Assembly: GCA_026874595.1 (NCBI GenBank)
Contig: CM049310.1
Span: forward strand, 82,373,056-82,437,055
Direction of reading: 5' to 3'
DNA: 64,000 nt
Source of the DNA: Sipunculus nudus
Lineage: Eukaryota > Annelida > Sipuncula > Golfingiida > Sipunculidae
Shown: positions 11,156 to 23,034 of the stretch, one piece after another
Layout: each line of letters starts with the position of its first letter
Numbering within the stretch: position 1 is the first letter of the stretch
Program-made: the position numbers and the translations under genes
Notes under the pieces: model-generated
Seen by the model: only the letters and a program-made list of their open reading frames with translations
Told to the model about the DNA's origin: nothing
The model's database searches: none

Positions 11156-12285
11156 TCATTTTAAATAACTAATTTAAAAGGGTTTTTCAGAAACACAAAC
11201 CAAAAGTTTGAGAATATAACGAATTTTATATATATGTATATTATTATTATTATTTTATTACATCTATTTCTCTCAAGATAAAGAAAGGTATCAAAACGTA
11301 CAGAATAATCCCCTATGGTTTGTGGTCCTTGTTGCTGTGAAGCTATAAGGCTCAGCATATTTTTTAACCATTGAGTTAAAATGGTTTATGTCATAAGGAC
11401 TTCCATCTGATGTATTTTGAACACTCCTCAAGTCTCTTTTTTCTGAGCAAGGTTCTCCAAGTACAGCAATGAATCGTTCACACAAGATTAAACATGCTCC
11501 CAGGTGACAACAAATGCGTTACTTTTGTGAATTTCCATAATGGAACATGGATACAACACTCGATCAAAATGAAATATCCCTGGGTAATCAATAGCATATA
11601 CCTACATTACTTCGAAATAATGAAACAATAAAAATGAGCATAAAGTCCATGTCAGAGAATTTTCATATATCGGCGCCATTCCTCTTTTTATCCACTTAAA
11701 CTTTCATGAAGGATTGGTTAATGACTAGTTAACCCTATTATAAAACCCTCAGCCCAGATTTCCAGTATCAATATCAGTCTAAGAGTATTAATTTAGTTTT
11801 ATTTTTTAAGAGTAAAAAGCATTCACCAGCTTTATGATGCCAAAACCAGTGATTTGTAGTAAGATCAATATTGGATGTGTTGACATTGTTCTAATGGCTT
11901 GCTCTTGAAAATAATGTTTTTAAAAATCTGAATTGGAACCGAAAGAGCACAGGTCAAAGGTCAAGGGCATCTGTCCAGAAAATGGCGTAATAAAAGTGGA
12001 TACATAGAGACCCACAATAGTTCTCTATTTCGCAGCCGAAAGGTAAAATACATGATGGCCTAAGTGATTTAATTCTCGTCGTTAAATTATTATGTCTAAT
12101 GCTGAAGTATTAAATAAGTGACGGCCTCGGTACAGGGGTCATAATTTTCCCAGAAATGACAGTGTAATGGTTCTTGTTGGTTCTCAACAAACTGGATATC
12201 TAACGGGGGTGGATACATGAACTGAGAATAAAGGGGAGCACGGCGGCATACTCAAATGTATTTGATAATTTGCCTGTTCTAATAT
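11153..12285. other. No recognisable feature
   Basis: AT-rich with a short ATT run near 11240. No gene or repeat copy identified. Confidence 0.35.
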
Positions 12286-12289
12286 CTGC

Positions 12290-12690
12290 CGATCAATAAC
12301 CACAGATAATCTATCCCTTGAACCTATTAAAAAATAAGTAAACCCCACAACACACAGGTTTATATCCATGTGCTTATAACATGGGGGGGGGGGCGCTACT
12401 TTAATCATCAAGGACATCTAGCGGCAAGTCAGACGATCCAGAGTTTTGCTAATGACGTTCTGCAACTAGCGACAATTCAACCTCCCAATATAGGCCACCA
12501 ACTACCTTAGATTATATGTTTTTTTTTTAATATCGCTGTGTTTATTAACAGCTTGTAGATAAATAAATTCCTACCCTCCACCACTTAGACGTTACAAAAA
12601 ATTTTCCTAACAATAATTACTTAGAGCTTATTGTTATGTACTTAGAGTAAGCTAGAAATCATATGAATTCTATAGAAACGGTAGTCAAAA
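12290..12690 (+). repeat. Dispersed repeat DR2, diverged copy
   Basis: Matches DR2 in order: 'acacacaggttt', 'cttataacatg', 'atctagcggcaagtcag', 'agagttttgctaatg', 'gttctgcaactag', 'accttagattatatgtttt', 'agaaatcatatgaattct'. A G11 run interrupts it near 12385. Confidence 0.65.
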
Positions 12691-12699
12691 AGCTGGCTT

Positions 12700-13780
12700 T
12701 AAACTTAGTGATTTCACTATTTAATATTAGTAGTATGTATCTAGGATGATCAAACATGTCCAAGTTAGATTGGATCACATTGGCGGCTGATTGACATTTT
12801 CTAATTACTTGTAATTGCTATGTTCCGTTCTGGGACTAATTTTACATATGGTATCGTTTTAGAATCCTTAGAATATTTGCTACAGAGCTGTCTAAAATTA
12901 ACACAGATAATGAACAAATTCCTGATGTGGAGATTTATAATTTAACTTTTTTATCAGCTCAATCGCCTTCACATGTTTATTCACCTTTCTTGAAAGACTG
13001 ATAATGTATTTTTGAAAGTAATTCTCTTTAGCATTTAATCTAGGAACATCAACCTCTAATTAACAATAATATTACGCAACAGATAATTTGTGGTTAATTT
13101 ATTGCGTAAATTAAGTTTATAAGTATTGCCGTATGTAACTATGTGCGATACACTAAAAGGAAAGTGCTTTGGAAGTTCCCTTCATTATAAAACTCCATTA
13201 TTATAATTAAGATCCATTATTTATGATTTTCGTATATTATTCTACTCCTTACAACAATGCCCTCCAGAATGCATATTTTTTATATCTGTATCGTCCCAGC
13301 AATTCACTTTAATCCTGAGCTTAAGCTTTATGTTTGAAAAATTGAAAGGATTTGAAGGGAAGTTAAGGAACCATTTCCACTTTAAAGAAGTCTTTTATAG
13401 GCTAATAAAAGGGTAACAGAAGTTAAATAAATTGACTTTAGATATACCGGGTGATATGGCATGTACTGCTGTCGTCTTTTTGTTTGTTTGCGAGAGTTAA
13501 TATAAATTGAGAAAAAAAATAACGAAAATAAACCTTTGTGAATAAGTCGTCCAATTGTCGAATGTAAGGTTGAAAACTCAGTTTTTTTTTTTAATTGATA
13601 TTATGAATAAAATATATCCTATTCAAATCAATGGCTGATATTTTAAATGTTATCTGATCTCTCCATTAACCAATAATTTTGTTAATAAGATTTTTCTGCT
13701 CATGATTTTAAAAAAAAAGTTAGATCACACACTTTTGGTTATACTCTATGAAGAGGTTTTTTTTTTTTTGCTTTTTTTTT
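12700..13780. other. No recognisable feature
   Basis: AT-rich, no coding evidence and no repeat partner noticed. Confidence 0.35.
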
Positions 13781-13783
13781 CAG

Positions 13784-13865
13784 ATCGCGAAAATGGAATG
13801 CGTGCGAAAAAGTCAAAATCGCGAAATTTTAACCCCGCGAATATGAAGACAACCACAGTATGCTT
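13784..13865 (+). repeat. 'cgcgaa' dispersed repeat
   Basis: 'atcgcgaaaatgg', 'atcgcgaaattttaacc', 'ccgcgaatatgaag' and 'caaccaca' follow one another. The same order occurs at 48143-48230, and looser versions at 50686-50750 and 55056-55145. A short repeat built on repeated CGCGAA. The open frame 13702-13941 runs through it by chance. Confidence 0.6.
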
Positions 13866-13869
13866 AACT

Positions 13870-14560
13870 AAAGAAGTTAGTCCACATCGCAATGTTATTG
13901 AAAATGGCAATTATACAAATGACATTACGGTAATTGGATGAAAGCAAAAGGACGGTTCATTAGATATCTACGATCTGTAACACCATCGTCCCTTCATTAT
14001 TATTGACATTTCGTCCTATTTACCGTTATTAATACTCCCGGGGGGTTTAGCTGTGATATGACTTATCTCGTATAACTGCAGTCTTCGCTGGTATTAAGCG
14101 AGGTAGCTTAACTATAACCCTGTCCCGAGTAATCTGGTAGCTTACAAGTAATTATGGAAGAATATACCAAGTGACAGAGATAATACTCAGATTGCTTCTT
14201 TTGTTTCTCTTAATTTCACGCTATGATCCTAATGAAATTAAAATCTTCTTTAGGCTAAAGGCGGTCACCATGTCAGACCAGCATTGACTGGATAAACCAC
14301 CGCATTGTGTTCTCGTCAGAGTGACCACAGTAGAAATTTCCTATCGTGCGAGTAATTTGCAGTTTAAAGTAAGCAGTCTTCAGACACCTTTATCATAAAT
14401 TGTATGGAGAATTGTGCTCCTGAAATGGTGAAAATACTTATTTATATGATACATATATCTACAGAAAATGTTAACATTTCTTTGCAAGGAATTATAGGAA
14501 AAGCATTACTTTATCTTTTTTTCTGGCCTGAATTGTGATCTGTCATACACTAGAAGAATC
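13870..14560. other. No recognisable feature
   Basis: Mixed composition, no supported gene. Confidence 0.35.
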
Positions 14561-14563
14561 CAA

Positions 14564-14565
<2 letters not shown>

Positions 14566-14613
<48 letters not shown>
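14566..14613. repeat. (TA)n microsatellite
   Basis: About 48 bp of TA dinucleotides. Confidence 0.97.
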
Positions 14614-14616
<3 letters not shown>

Positions 14617-14796
14617 ATTTGATAATCTGTTACCAAAAAAATTTGGTCTAATGACATTTAATCATCAAATGTAGATTTATCAGTTATGTGCCCTTTCATT
14701 CAAATAACTAATATGGTGTCGACTTGACATCGCGATCGCCCTTTCTTTATTGAAATTATTTACTTTTATGTAAATTATCAATCCTTTTTCTTGCAC

Positions 14797-14912
14797 AGAG
14801 AGAAAAGGAGATAAAGAGAAAGAGAGAGAGAGAGAGGGAGTAAGAGTGAAAGAGTGAGAGAGAGAATGCGAGAAGGTAAGACAAATAGAATGAGAGTGAG
14901 AGAGAATCAGAG

Positions 14913-14953
<41 letters not shown>

Positions 14954-15027
14954 TAAGAGTGAAAGAGTGAGAGAGAGAATGCGAGAAGGTAAGACAAAAA
15001 GAATGAGAGTGAGAGAGAATCAGAGAC

Positions 15028-15070
<43 letters not shown>

Positions 15071-15146
15071 AAAAGGAGAGTGAGAGAGACAATGGGAGAG
15101 AGAGTGGGAGAGAAAGAGAGAGAGAGAAAGAGTGTGAGAGAGAAAA

Positions 15147-15196
<50 letters not shown>

Positions 15197-15365
15197 TAAA
15201 AAGGAGAGAGAGAGAGTAAAAAGGTTAAAAGGAGAGTGAGAAGGACAGTGCAAAAGAGAGTGACAGAGACAATGGGAGAGAGTAGGAGAGAAAGAGAGAG
15301 AGAGAAAGAGTGTGAGAGAGAAAAGGAGAGAGAGAAAGAGAGAGAGAGAAAGAGTGAGATAAAGA
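14797..15365 (+). repeat. Polypurine (GA)n block with higher-order repeats
   Basis: About 570 bp that are nearly all A and G on the plus strand. It is not simple GA: a unit beginning 'gggagtaagagtgaaagag' at 14836 recurs at 14949 (period 113 bp), each followed by 'aatgcgagaaggtaagac' and 'gaatcagagaca'. A second unit with 'agagacaatgggagagag' and 'aaagagtgtgagagagaaaa' occurs at about 15085 and again near 15265. The 229-codon Ser/Leu-rich minus-strand frame is low-complexity translation. Confidence 0.95.
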
Positions 15366-15634
15366 GCATTTGCTTCTTAATCGAGATTCTTTAAGTGCAT
15401 CTTCAACCTCTTTGTACAATTACCGTATATTTAATGTAATAATTACAATAATTGATATCCGTGAACACCAATGTGAGCCTTTGAGCAATATCTCGGATTG
15501 TTAACGCTCCTTTCTGAACCTCATCAGATTCTAATCCAAGTTAAAAAAAAAAATTACTTGTAACACTTGTACATACATGTTTCAAAATATGTTCATATGT
15601 ATATGGAAATTATTAACAGTTGCAGATTATGACG

Positions 15635-15835
15635 TAGCCTGGTGGTTAACGCATTACACTGCGGAACCGGAGGTTCTCTGTTAGAACTCATAGGTGATGA
15701 TGTCTTAACGATCGTTTATGACATCTCAGTTATATCGAGCTCTGTCGATATAAAACCTATTATCCAGACGACATCATTTATTCTCATTGTACTATTGTTT
15801 TAATCTAAATTCAGGCTCTCTGGATCCGCCCCTTA
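15635..15835 (+). repeat. SINE-3 copy (tRNA-derived, structured body)
   Basis: The head 'tagcctggtggttaacgc' resembles an A box and 'ggttctctgttagaactc' a degraded B box. The body starts with two potential hairpins. One is 15699-15725, an almost perfect palindrome of GATGTC...GACATC centred on CGATCG. The other is 15730-15753, TTATATCGA / TCGATATAA with a 6-nt loop. The body recurs at 20395-20560. Confidence 0.6.
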
Positions 15836-16073
15836 ACATATACCCACTGGATGCCATCTCCCCCCCCCCCTACTACTGAGGCAACGCTGTGTCAAGCATA
15901 TTGCTGAATGTGCTAAATATTGATGTCTGGGTAAAACATATTATATATCAAAAGATACACACCCGGGATACTCCATTTAGCAAACGGATGAATGTAGTCC
16001 CCCAACTGCTGTATATATACTCCCTACCCACTAAGTCGTGCATAATATTATATGCGTGCACTGGCAGATGTAT
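15836..16073. other. Short unassigned segment with C-run
   Basis: C10 run near 15862. The open frame 15889-16230 enters the adjacent LTR, so it is not treated as a gene. Confidence 0.35.
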
Positions 16074-16858
16074 TGTTACAGGTGCCCTTTTATTGTGTGC
16101 AGCGGTCTTACAGATGATTGTTTTATTGTGCACACGGATTTTCTATGTGTTGTTGGCATTTTGTTTGTGTGCCACGCGTAGCTCGTGTTGTGGCGGCCTC
16201 GCCTGGCCGGATGTTGCAGGCTCGGTTTAATCCGCATTGGTTGAACCCTAGATACACAGCGTTCTTTGTTCTGGTATGTTCTTTGAACGTGTGTACTGTT
16301 TAAGATTCTTTAGAATGTTCCAGCAATGGAAGTTTCTCGGCTGGAGGTGAAAAGTTACAAATTGGGGGCTGTGTTTGAGAGCCGAGAGAAAGGTGAGAGA
16401 ATATTCCAGCGAACACAGAAGCGTGTATGTCAGTTTGTGGGACCTATTCCGATAAGTGCGGCAATTATAGATTTTCCTCAGATTTTCTTCTGGATTTTGT
16501 GACGAATTTTATTTGGTCTTCTGTTTATTTTCTGGATTGTTACAAGAGCTTTACATTGGACTGTTATTCTCCGAGAGAATTTGTGTGAACTTTTCATCCG
16601 GCTTATACATTTCAAAGGACTTATCGCTGTGACACTGGTGGTATCCAGGTACTGTGCACTTGGTTCATTTTTCTGTGTGATTGTATTGATTTGCTGTTAT
16701 ACTGTGTCATTGTATTGATTTAGTGTATTGTAATGTTAGGGTTGTTTTAAGAATAAATTATGTTTTTTTGTTAACAAAAAAAACACCACTGTCTTTAACC
16801 ATCACAAAATTTATGTTCATCACACATACGTGATCTGTTGATATTAGGTTCCGTAACA
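16074..16858 (+). mobile_element. Solo LTR (LTR-A) with 4-bp target duplication
   Basis: The 785-bp element begins TGTTACAGG and ends CCGTAACA, giving the TG...CA ends and short inverted repeat (TGTTAC/GTAACA) of an LTR. It is flanked by GTAT at 16070-16073 and 16859-16862. An AATAAA polyadenylation signal lies at 16752-16757. Homologous copies are at 28794-29617 and 50067-50617. No internal retroelement sequence adjoins either side. This is the footprint left when two LTRs of one insertion recombine. A 4-6 bp duplication suits a Gypsy-type element, but the superfamily cannot be set from an LTR alone. Confidence 0.85.
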
Positions 16859-16862
16859 GTAT

Positions 16863-18690
16863 ATAGTTGTACGGTGGATTAAGCATGAATTAAAATGCAT
16901 GAAGGAAGTCATTTTGCTGGGTATTTCAGCGCATAAACGCACAAAGGCTGACAGACACATGGAAACACCTCAGTTACAACTTCAATTGAGCGATTTTCAC
17001 GCATGTACTGCGCGCACATGGAAACACAGTTTTTGGAGAACCCACACACTATAATCAATAAAAACTAATACAACGCTGTCCTTCAATTTAGAACCTTTAA
17101 CACCTATTGCACCCGTTTTCTTCTTGACGAATAAACGTAAATATACAAATTAGGCACTGAAAATGCAGTGCATAGAATAAACATAAGACACCACATATAC
17201 CCCTGGGCATTAACTACACCTAAAAAAAAGTGACATGACTTATACAAAGACAAGTTTTCATTTGGATGGCTGAAAAATTCCCCTGTTTAACATTAATTAT
17301 TTTCTATAAAATTCTCAAATCAACCGCCATGTCTTGTTTCTTTCAGTGGAAAGAAGGCATTATATCTGTTGCTGATATTTCATATAATTTTAAATGGTTA
17401 ATATTTAAGCTATTTATTCTTTTTCCTCGTTTTAATGAAATATTTTTCCATGTAAAATGACTTTTCTTTCTTACTTCCCTTATATGGCATACGAAAGGCT
17501 TATTTTTTTAACAGAAATAACCTCTACTGAAATACAAATGTAATAATATAAATTCTTGCTTCATTCCAAAATAATAAAAAATCAATATGCAATATTTTCA
17601 ATCTGCGCCGGAATTTAAATCTAAATGGATCTTCCTTTCCTGTGTCTAATCGATTTACAATGATATGTGTAAATAAGTTAGGAATTCAGAAATTTAGTTT
17701 CTCATTTTATGTTTGTATAATGAATTAAGCCACGCCCGTTTAATATCGACATTTTTTACACATAATAAAAAAACAATGGCCTTTCCTGTAAAGCAGCTGG
17801 AAGGAACATTCCTATGAAAAAAAACCGTCGGTAAAAACAGGAAATATAAATTAAAAAGAAAGTGGTTAGGGTCCACAACGACCTCCGCCAGGACCATAAT
17901 CAACCTACACATCAACACAGGAAATATTTGTCTTGGTTCTACAACTCCTGCCACTGGCTCCATTAGAATGACAATGGCTCTTGGTCTCGATTGGAACAGA
18001 AGAAATAGCCGTTTTTCAAAACAGACATTAATCCTTTAAATGGAAAAAAAACTATAATGGTGATCCAGATTAGCTGCAAAAAAATAATTGTTTGTTCCTA
18101 AGGTGTAATCTGTATCTTCCATAAATTCCAAAAGAATGTTTTGCGAAAAAGGGCTGACAGACAAACGAACAAACCTTCCCAGGAGTTATATGATATGCGA
18201 TAAATATTACCTATAGCCCACAAAAAGACACAGAAAACGGACAAGGCCTCATTCTGTATCAACAGAGCGTGTTATTAAAAAGACAGGACCGACAGGAATT
18301 CCAATCAAGCTGGCACGCCAGGCAGGTGCGAGGTTCACGTTTCAAAACGGATTGTTCACACATTTGCAACAACAAACCAAAGTACCCACATGATAGATTC
18401 ATTATACAAATACATCATATAAATATCACGATAATATTATTGCTTATGTTGAACCAAGTCGTGAGTAATTGACTCAGTAGGTATTTATACTGGAAAATCG
18501 GGCCTATTTTTCAGACTCTCTTTTGTTAAAGGAAAAAAAAACGGCATATTACATGTCTTGACATCTCTAATTATTGTGGTTAAGCATAACGGTTTGATTA
18601 AAATATTTCAAGCGTGTATTTATTTATCTAAAAAGGAAATCGAGAATTCAAACCATCTTCGTTAATCGTTAAAGCGAGCAAAGCAAGAAG
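16863..18690. other. No recognisable feature
   Basis: AT-rich. The opposing open frames at 17266-17460 and 17694-17963 are short and unrecognised. Confidence 0.35.
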
Positions 18691-18699
18691 TTTTAACTT

Positions 18700-18930
18700 T
18701 TATAAGACTCAAAGGTGGGAGTTCAAATCTTAGCCGAAAGGTGGTCGGCCCCCTTACTAGGGTGAGTGCTCTGCATGGTAAATTAGAAGGCTGTGTCCCG
18801 CAGCCCTTTATCACTCACAAACGAGTGCGTCTTTGGAGGTTCCTAAACTTTTTGGGGTTGATTACACACCTATTTCCGGCGTGGTTGACCCCGGGCTACG
18901 TGATACATAAATATTAAATACGATGGCAAG
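18700..18930 (+). repeat. SINE-1 copy, 5' degraded
   Basis: B-box-like 'gagttcaaatctt', then 'ggtgagtgctctgca', 'cactcacaaacgagtgcgtc', 'gattacacacc' and a 3' end near 'ccccgggctacg', in the same order as the copy at 46675. The A box is not recognisable. Confidence 0.7.
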
Positions 18931-19189
18931 AAGTGTGTGCAACCGATCTGTCACGTATTCCCAAATTGAAATGAGTCTCAGTGGATGAACATAATTCGGT
19001 TAAGAATAATTCAGTAAGGAGTATATTTTCTCGACCAAAATATTCTATGAAAAAAAAACCTCCTCTAAAGCAGGGAACTGGCTATCCCTTAGAGTGGACC
19101 TTGCTTTTAATCGCGGCGGCTGTCCCGATATATCCTTACTGTTTAAGATTTTTCTGAATATTCGTATATCTTATATTTACATGCAAAAG

Positions 19190-19505
19190 TCATGCGCTTC
19201 AGTGATGTTTATGAGTCAATAAAAAAATATAATGAATAATATTATTGACATTTTGCAACAATTTATTTTTTCTAGATTGATTCCAATCCTTTTTTTTTTA
19301 AAGTGGTTTATTGAAATAATATATAATGATTAAAAAGCATTAGAATGTTTCATTTAATTCAATTAGCGACGGGTCAGTTAATGGACAGGGGTTAAATGAA
19401 AAAAAACTTTCAGACTGATTCCCGTGGTTAATCTGATTTCAGAATATTGGGGAGGGGGGGGGGACCTGAAAATGGGGTAACCTGAAGTCTTTAAACCGAG
19501 CCACC
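19190..19505 (+). repeat. Dispersed repeat DR5
   Basis: Homologous to 7540-7850 along most of its length. The end has 'ggggtaacctgaagtcttt' followed by 'gagccac'. A G10 run interrupts it near 19453. Confidence 0.7.
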
Positions 19506-20025
19506 ATTCCCTTATTACACGTAAAGTGACTGGCCAGGAGAAAAAAATAGTGATTTCTTGCTTAATAAATAAGCTAAAATATATCGGAGTTTTATACATT
19601 TCACTGGTTCAATATAAAGCTCAAATATTCAAACAGAGATTTTAAATAAAATCTTCCAGCAAGAAACCTGGGTTTGATATAAAATGACATCTTCGCTTTA
19701 GTTACACACGGTCAAAACTGTTGCAAGCACTCCCTGAATTCTCAATATAAAAGTCAACGGAATCGTTGGATGATGTTTGTGTCAGTCACACTTTTGGTGT
19801 CTGACATAAACTCTATTCTGTGACACAATTTACATCAGTTATATTTTAATAAAACAAGACAACTACTTTTTATTCATATTTCAGTTCCTTTAGTGTTTAA
19901 AGATAGGTTAATGGAGTGTTCATGCTACAAGAAGGATTGAGTCATCTTGATTTCTGGGTAGGACGTACATCTAGTGTTATTCCGTAGGCGCTCATATCAT
20001 AAGGTGCACGGTCCTAAATCTCCCT
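19506..20025. other. No recognisable feature
   Basis: AT-rich; nothing identified. Confidence 0.35.
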
Positions 20026-20029
20026 GAGG

Positions 20030-20345
20030 CCTCGGTGTTAAGACTTGAGGTTAACCCCATTCCAAGTTAACCGCCCTCCCCCACCCCCTCCCTCCGGGGG
20101 TAGTCAGGACTTAATTTCAGGTGATCCCCGCACTTATAGCAATTATAGGAATTTTAAGTAAATAAAAATATAGGCACAGTTGTTCTGAAGGAGTAATCTG
20201 AAATCTTTGGGGGAAATATGCTTTTTCAAGGTACCCCCGAGAGTTATCTTAAATCGATTTCAAGTGACCGGGCGAGGGGGGTTAATATGAATTGAACTTC
20301 ACCCCGGTAATATGTAACGGGGGTAAACTGTAATCGCTACACCAG
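20030..20345 (+). repeat. DR5-related segment
   Basis: Contains 'gggggtagtcaggac', 'ttaatttcaggtgatcccc', 'gttatcttaaatcgatttc' and 'cgggggtaaactgtaatc', which correspond to DR5 motifs at 7740-7830 and 45600-46150. Probably a diverged DR5 copy with a different middle. Confidence 0.5.
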
Positions 20346-20349
20346 GACC

Positions 20350-20560
20350 TAAGGGGGGTGGGTACTAAAATGTGGAAAGAACCTCGGAGATTCGGCCCGA
20401 TGTCTTAACGACAGGTTATGACTTCTCGATTATTCCAAGCCCCGTGCATATAAAGCCTGACATCCTTCAGGCTTAATAATCGCATTACCTTTATTTTTGT
20501 TCAATTTATATAATGCTCCCGAAAGGCCTTGGATCTAACCTTTAAAAAAGTACTTAACTT
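20350..20560 (+). repeat. SINE-3 copy
   Basis: B-box-like 'gagattcggccc' is followed by 'gatgtcttaacgacaggtta' and 'ttattccaagccccgtgcat', aligning with 15699-15760. The first hairpin is kept, with most stem pairs intact despite base changes. The second is partly lost. Confidence 0.6.
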
Positions 20561-20799
20561 TCGACTGTTCGGTCGCGGAATCACTAAAAAAGCACTAGCC
20601 AGACATAACTGGTACACTTCCAGTTCAATTAATCTCAGTACAGTGTCAGTTTCCTAAACGATTTTTTTGCGGTTTGGTTTCCTAGACAAGTTGGAGTATA
20701 TATAAAAAGTAGCATGGAATTCATATTTTGATAGAATTTTTGCTTTCTCACTTAATGAATTTTTCAAACTACCCATTTTCTGTTTATAGTAAGCTATAA

Positions 20800-20805
<6 letters not shown>

Positions 20806-20852
<47 letters not shown>
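20806..20852. repeat. (CT)n microsatellite
   Basis: About 46 bp of CT dinucleotides. Confidence 0.97.
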
Positions 20853-20856
<4 letters not shown>

Positions 20857-20992
20857 GAATGTCTGTCTCTGCCTTTCTATCTCTTAATGTCTGTCTATCT
20901 GTTTGCTTGTCTTTCGTTTTCTTTTTTTTTATCTTTTTCTAAATCATTATTACAAACAAGTCACCATTCTATTTTTGATGAGTCAGTGGATC

Positions 20993-20995
<3 letters not shown>

Positions 20996-21081
<86 letters not shown>
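20996..21081. repeat. (TA)n microsatellite, one interruption
   Basis: About 86 bp of TA with one 'ttt' interruption near 21047. The Tyr/Ile-repeat frames here are artefacts. Confidence 0.97.
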
Positions 21082-21085
<4 letters not shown>

Positions 21086-21195
21086 CTTCTCAAAAAGCAA
21101 AAATTACCTTTAGATGAGATTAAGAGGTAGCCGTTCAAGACAATGTATCATATCTACACATGAATGGTATGTATGGTTTATGGTTTATTCATTCA

Positions 21196-21444
21196 TTACA
21201 AAATACTGAGTTTATAAAACAGGTCTGGAGACACAAAATCATATTTATCGTGACGTAGAGTTTTCTGTTTCTTCCACGGCATGTCATTTCTGTCTGGAGA
21301 GAATTTGTTTAATGGAAGAAGATTTATATCATGTAAAATGTTTCCTCTGCGGACGCACATTTTACCGCTAGAGTGTTTTGTTCGTAATTTGCTAAAAACT
21401 AAAACTTCGGCCAATCCACTGCTATGAGGCTGTTTATAAATCAT
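21196..21444 (-). other. Unassigned open frame of normal complexity (82 codons)
   Basis: An ATG-initiated minus-strand frame of ordinary, mixed amino-acid composition in an AT-rich setting. There is no signal peptide, no recognisable motif and no splice site I would rely on. It could be an exon or chance. It is listed because it is the only non-repetitive frame in this neighbourhood. Confidence 0.15.
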
Positions 21445-21562
21445 ATATGTCGTTTGTCCTTATACCTTGTGGACATAAAAGAACAATCGAACGAGGATGC
21501 TTATCTGAGGGTTGTTTTGCTTATGGTTCCTGGGATGGGAATCGTACTGGGACATCATTATA

Positions 21563-21837
21563 CTGGCTGAAGTCCCGTTGTCATGGCCACACAATATTGC
21601 ATTACAGCTAAATTTCATCTTTATTGTATTTTTATTAAATAACCAACTATCTGCATGAAACATCTATTTTTGTGCCCAAATAATAATCCATTTGATAACA
21701 TTTGAATAAAATTGCTTGCAAAATAATAAGTTTACCAGATATAATAGATTCAGCTGGTAGTCTCGCTATGGATTCTGAGTCTTATTATATTATTTTATGT
21801 TATATTATATTATATTATATATATATTTATATATATT

Positions 21838-21903
<66 letters not shown>

Positions 21904-22110
21904 GCTGGCTGTAATCCCGTTGTCATTTCATCTTTATTGTATCTTTACTTAATAACCGGCATCAACTTTCTTTTTTTATGGTCGAATAATCCAGTTGATA
22001 ACATCTGTATAAAATGGTTTATAAAAAAAGATAAGATTATCAAATATAATAGATTCAGCTGGCAGTCTGGCTATGAATGTGAATAATATATATACATATA
22101 TATCTAAAAT
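21563..22110 (+). repeat. Local tandem duplication, 342-bp period, containing (TA)n
   Basis: Copy 1 starts 'ctggctgaagtcccgttgtc' at 21563; copy 2 starts 'ctggctgtaatcccgttgtc' at 21905. Both continue 'tttcatctttattgtat', 'gataaca', 'ataatagattcagctgg', 'agtct.gctatg'. In copy 1 the unit ends in an AT-only tract (21782-21900). In copy 2 it ends in a short 'atatatatacatatatat'. The copies differ by substitutions and small indels, so the duplication is not recent. Confidence 0.85.
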
Positions 22111-22780
22111 TTATAATAAATCCTCCCTGTCTAGGAATATTACATCTAGAATATAATAGTGGACAATAAAAGAGTATTAAACAACTAGGTTTCAAAAGCA
22201 ATGTCCTTGAGTTTTTTAATGACATGATAAAAATACAGGTTTGATAGATTAAAAACAAGTGAATTATTGTTTCTGTTAGACAATCAAAACAATAAAAGTG
22301 TCATAGTGCTCGGAAATAGCCACTGATATTATACTTTAATAAGCTTTATATTGGCATCGTTAAATTTTCGATATGTATTTTGCGAGGGTGCCCATTTTAA
22401 AAGTTAACTCAGAAGAACGTATTCATTATATGTTTATTATTTAATATGCGCATAGAATCTGAACAATTCCATATTATCGAACAAATGTATGTCTTTCATT
22501 ATAGGCAGACGATATCAAATAACCACATATAGAATCAACTTTTTATCAAAAATATCATACAAGGTCTACTATTATTTTCACAGGTGTGATTAGTATTTTG
22601 CCTTCAGCTTTCTAAAGGTACAGGCGTTAATGGCTTCAAAAAGATTATAATTAGAATACAACACAAAATCCGGTTCACTCGTGTAAATAATGCGACATAC
22701 TCACGAAGGTTTTATTTTCGCAATGATTTCTCTTTCGCCTATACCACGAATAAGCTAACAACAGTATACTAATATTCTGG
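22111..22780. other. No recognisable feature
   Basis: AT-rich; no supported gene. Confidence 0.35.
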
Positions 22781-22783
22781 TTA

Positions 22784-22992
22784 CGACTCGGAGCTGGGTG
22801 TGACGTCAGAGCCGCTTAGCATCAGATCAGCTCCAGGCCGGTTAATGAGAGCATTGACATGGAAACGAGGCCACTTTGATTCATTAGTTTTCTGATGACT
22901 GGGAATACCGCCATAACACAGGCAGGTACCAGATCTCTCTCCATGAGAAAGTGCTGATATGTTCTCCTCAATACACCCTAAAACGGCAGGAA
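22784..22992 (-). CDS. Candidate terminal coding exon, unknown protein
   Basis: On the minus strand a pyrimidine-rich stretch ending 'ggtattcattctag' makes a plausible splice acceptor just before 22992. From there a frame of about 69 codons stays open to a stop at 22781-22783. The segment is clearly less AT-rich than both flanks. The residues are mixed, with two Cys close together (C-L-C-Y). No family is recognised, no upstream exon was found and no clear polyadenylation signal confirms the 3' end. It may equally be a conserved non-coding stretch. Confidence 0.25.
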
Positions 22993-23034
22993 CTAGAATG
23001 AATACCAAAGATGTAACCTTGCTTCATCAAGACT

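Noticed and set aside
14680-15419. Ser/Leu-rich 229-codon frame and overlapping Arg/Glu-rich frames
   Set aside because: Direct translation of the polypurine tract; low-complexity in every frame.
15889-16303. 113-codon Cys-rich frame as a gene
   Set aside because: Crosses the left boundary of LTR-A; the frame is not kept in LTR-B or LTR-C.
20887-21130. Tyr-Ile repeat frames (also at 21702-21902 and 27056-27364)
   Set aside because: They are (TA)n microsatellites read in frame.
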